Assembly (NCBI GenBank): GCA_013140395.1
Contig: JABFSY010000518.1
Location: forward strand, 1 to 6,494
DNA: 6,494 bases
Origin: Cyclobacteriaceae bacterium
GTDB taxonomy: Bacteria > Bacteroidota > Bacteroidia > Cytophagales > Cyclobacteriaceae
Direction of reading: 5' to 3'
Part shown: in pieces, positions 6,343 through 6,494 of the stretch
Layout of the letters: each line of letters opens with the position of its first letter
Position numbering within the stretch: position 1 is the stretch's first letter
Notes under the pieces: generated by a model
The model's input: only the letters and a program-made list of their open reading frames with translations
Told to the model about the DNA's origin: nothing
Databases searched by the model: none
Translations under genes and position numbers: made by a program

Positions 6343-6494
6343 ATGAAAAATCTCTCAAGCGCTGTTGTTATCGTAGTAGGCCTATTCCTTCCAAGTTTCT
6401 GCCGTGCCGATAGATATCCCAAAAATTTCAATATCGATATTCAACATTATCAATTTAAACTTTGGCTTTCGGATAAGAATGACAGTACCTATAC
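6343..6494 (+). CDS. Exported protein, probable M1-family metallopeptidase (N-terminal part only)
   Basis: The frame starts at ATG 6343, the first ATG after an in-frame TGA at 6313-6315, and stays open to the window edge (50 codons plus two bases). Residues 1-22 form a signal peptide with Lys at 2, a hydrophobic core SAVVIVVGLFLP and probable cleavage near CRA at 20-22. The mature start RYPKNFNIDIQHYQFKLWLS resembles the opening of the N-terminal beta-domain of M1 aminopeptidases of Bacteroidota. Those often begin with a Y-P-x-N-x-N-I-D-x-x-H-Y-x-F-x-L pattern. The zinc site (HExxH-x18-E) and GAMEN motif would lie beyond the window, so the call rests on one short motif. The cysteine at 20 does not sit in a good lipobox. 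The leader is A/T-rich without a Shine-Dalgarno. It lies 80 bp after the T9SS cargo gene on the same strand. Confidence 0.55.
   Translation, partial: MKNLSSAVVIVVGLFLPSFCRADRYPKNFNIDIQHYQFKLWLSDKNDSTY

Noticed and set aside
1..6494. Mobile element, CRISPR array, phage or defence system
   Set aside because: No transposase or integrase frame, no terminal inverted repeats with target duplications, no regular spacer-repeat pattern and no defence domain were seen. The window reads as ordinary chromosome.

Overview
The window looks like chromosomal DNA of a Bacteroidota bacterium, probably of the Cytophagales type. Three things point there. A large secreted protein ends in a type B sorting domain of the type IX secretion system (T9SS), which is confined to Bacteroidota. 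Its N-terminal domain plus propeller architecture is typical of gliding Cytophagia. None of the start codons has a clear Shine-Dalgarno sequence, and an upstream TAnnTTTG-type element fits the Bacteroidota sigma factor. The assignment below phylum level is an inference.

Layout. Positions 2-100 (+) are the last 32 codons of an OmpR/PhoB-type response regulator. After a 20-bp gap it converges on a two-gene (-) strand unit at 121-2593. This unit is glgA (GT4-type glycogen synthase / maltose-1-phosphate synthase family, 404 aa) followed by glgC (ADP-glucose pyrophosphorylase, 422 aa), with an 11-bp overlap at 1379-1389. GlgC makes ADP-glucose from glucose-1-phosphate and ATP. The GlgA-family enzyme uses ADP-glucose either to extend alpha-1,4-glucan or, as its actinobacterial relative GlgM does, to make maltose-1-phosphate. 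The pair is therefore a compact ADP-glucose-dependent glucan synthesis module. No branching, debranching or phosphorylase gene lies in the window.

A 360-bp AT-rich divergent intergenic region (2594-2953) separates this unit from a (+) strand region of exported proteins. It carries candidate promoter elements and several short inverted or direct repeats, but no RNA gene that I recognise. The 1102-aa gene at 2954-6262 encodes a signal peptide, an N-terminal beta-rich domain, seven SBBP-like propeller units, a PKD - Ig-like - PKD stalk and the T9SS type B C-terminal domain. It is probably a cell-surface or secreted adhesin-like protein. After 80 bp a further (+) strand gene begins at 6343 and runs off the window. 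Its first 50 codons show a signal peptide followed by a start that resembles exported M1-family aminopeptidases.

I see no mobile element, CRISPR array, rRNA or tRNA. The genes belong to known families. The points most worth a second look are the GT4/GlgM-like nature of the glycogen synthase, the exact seven-unit propeller with paired cysteines in the stalk modules, and the promoter-like element almost touching the start codon of the T9SS cargo gene.
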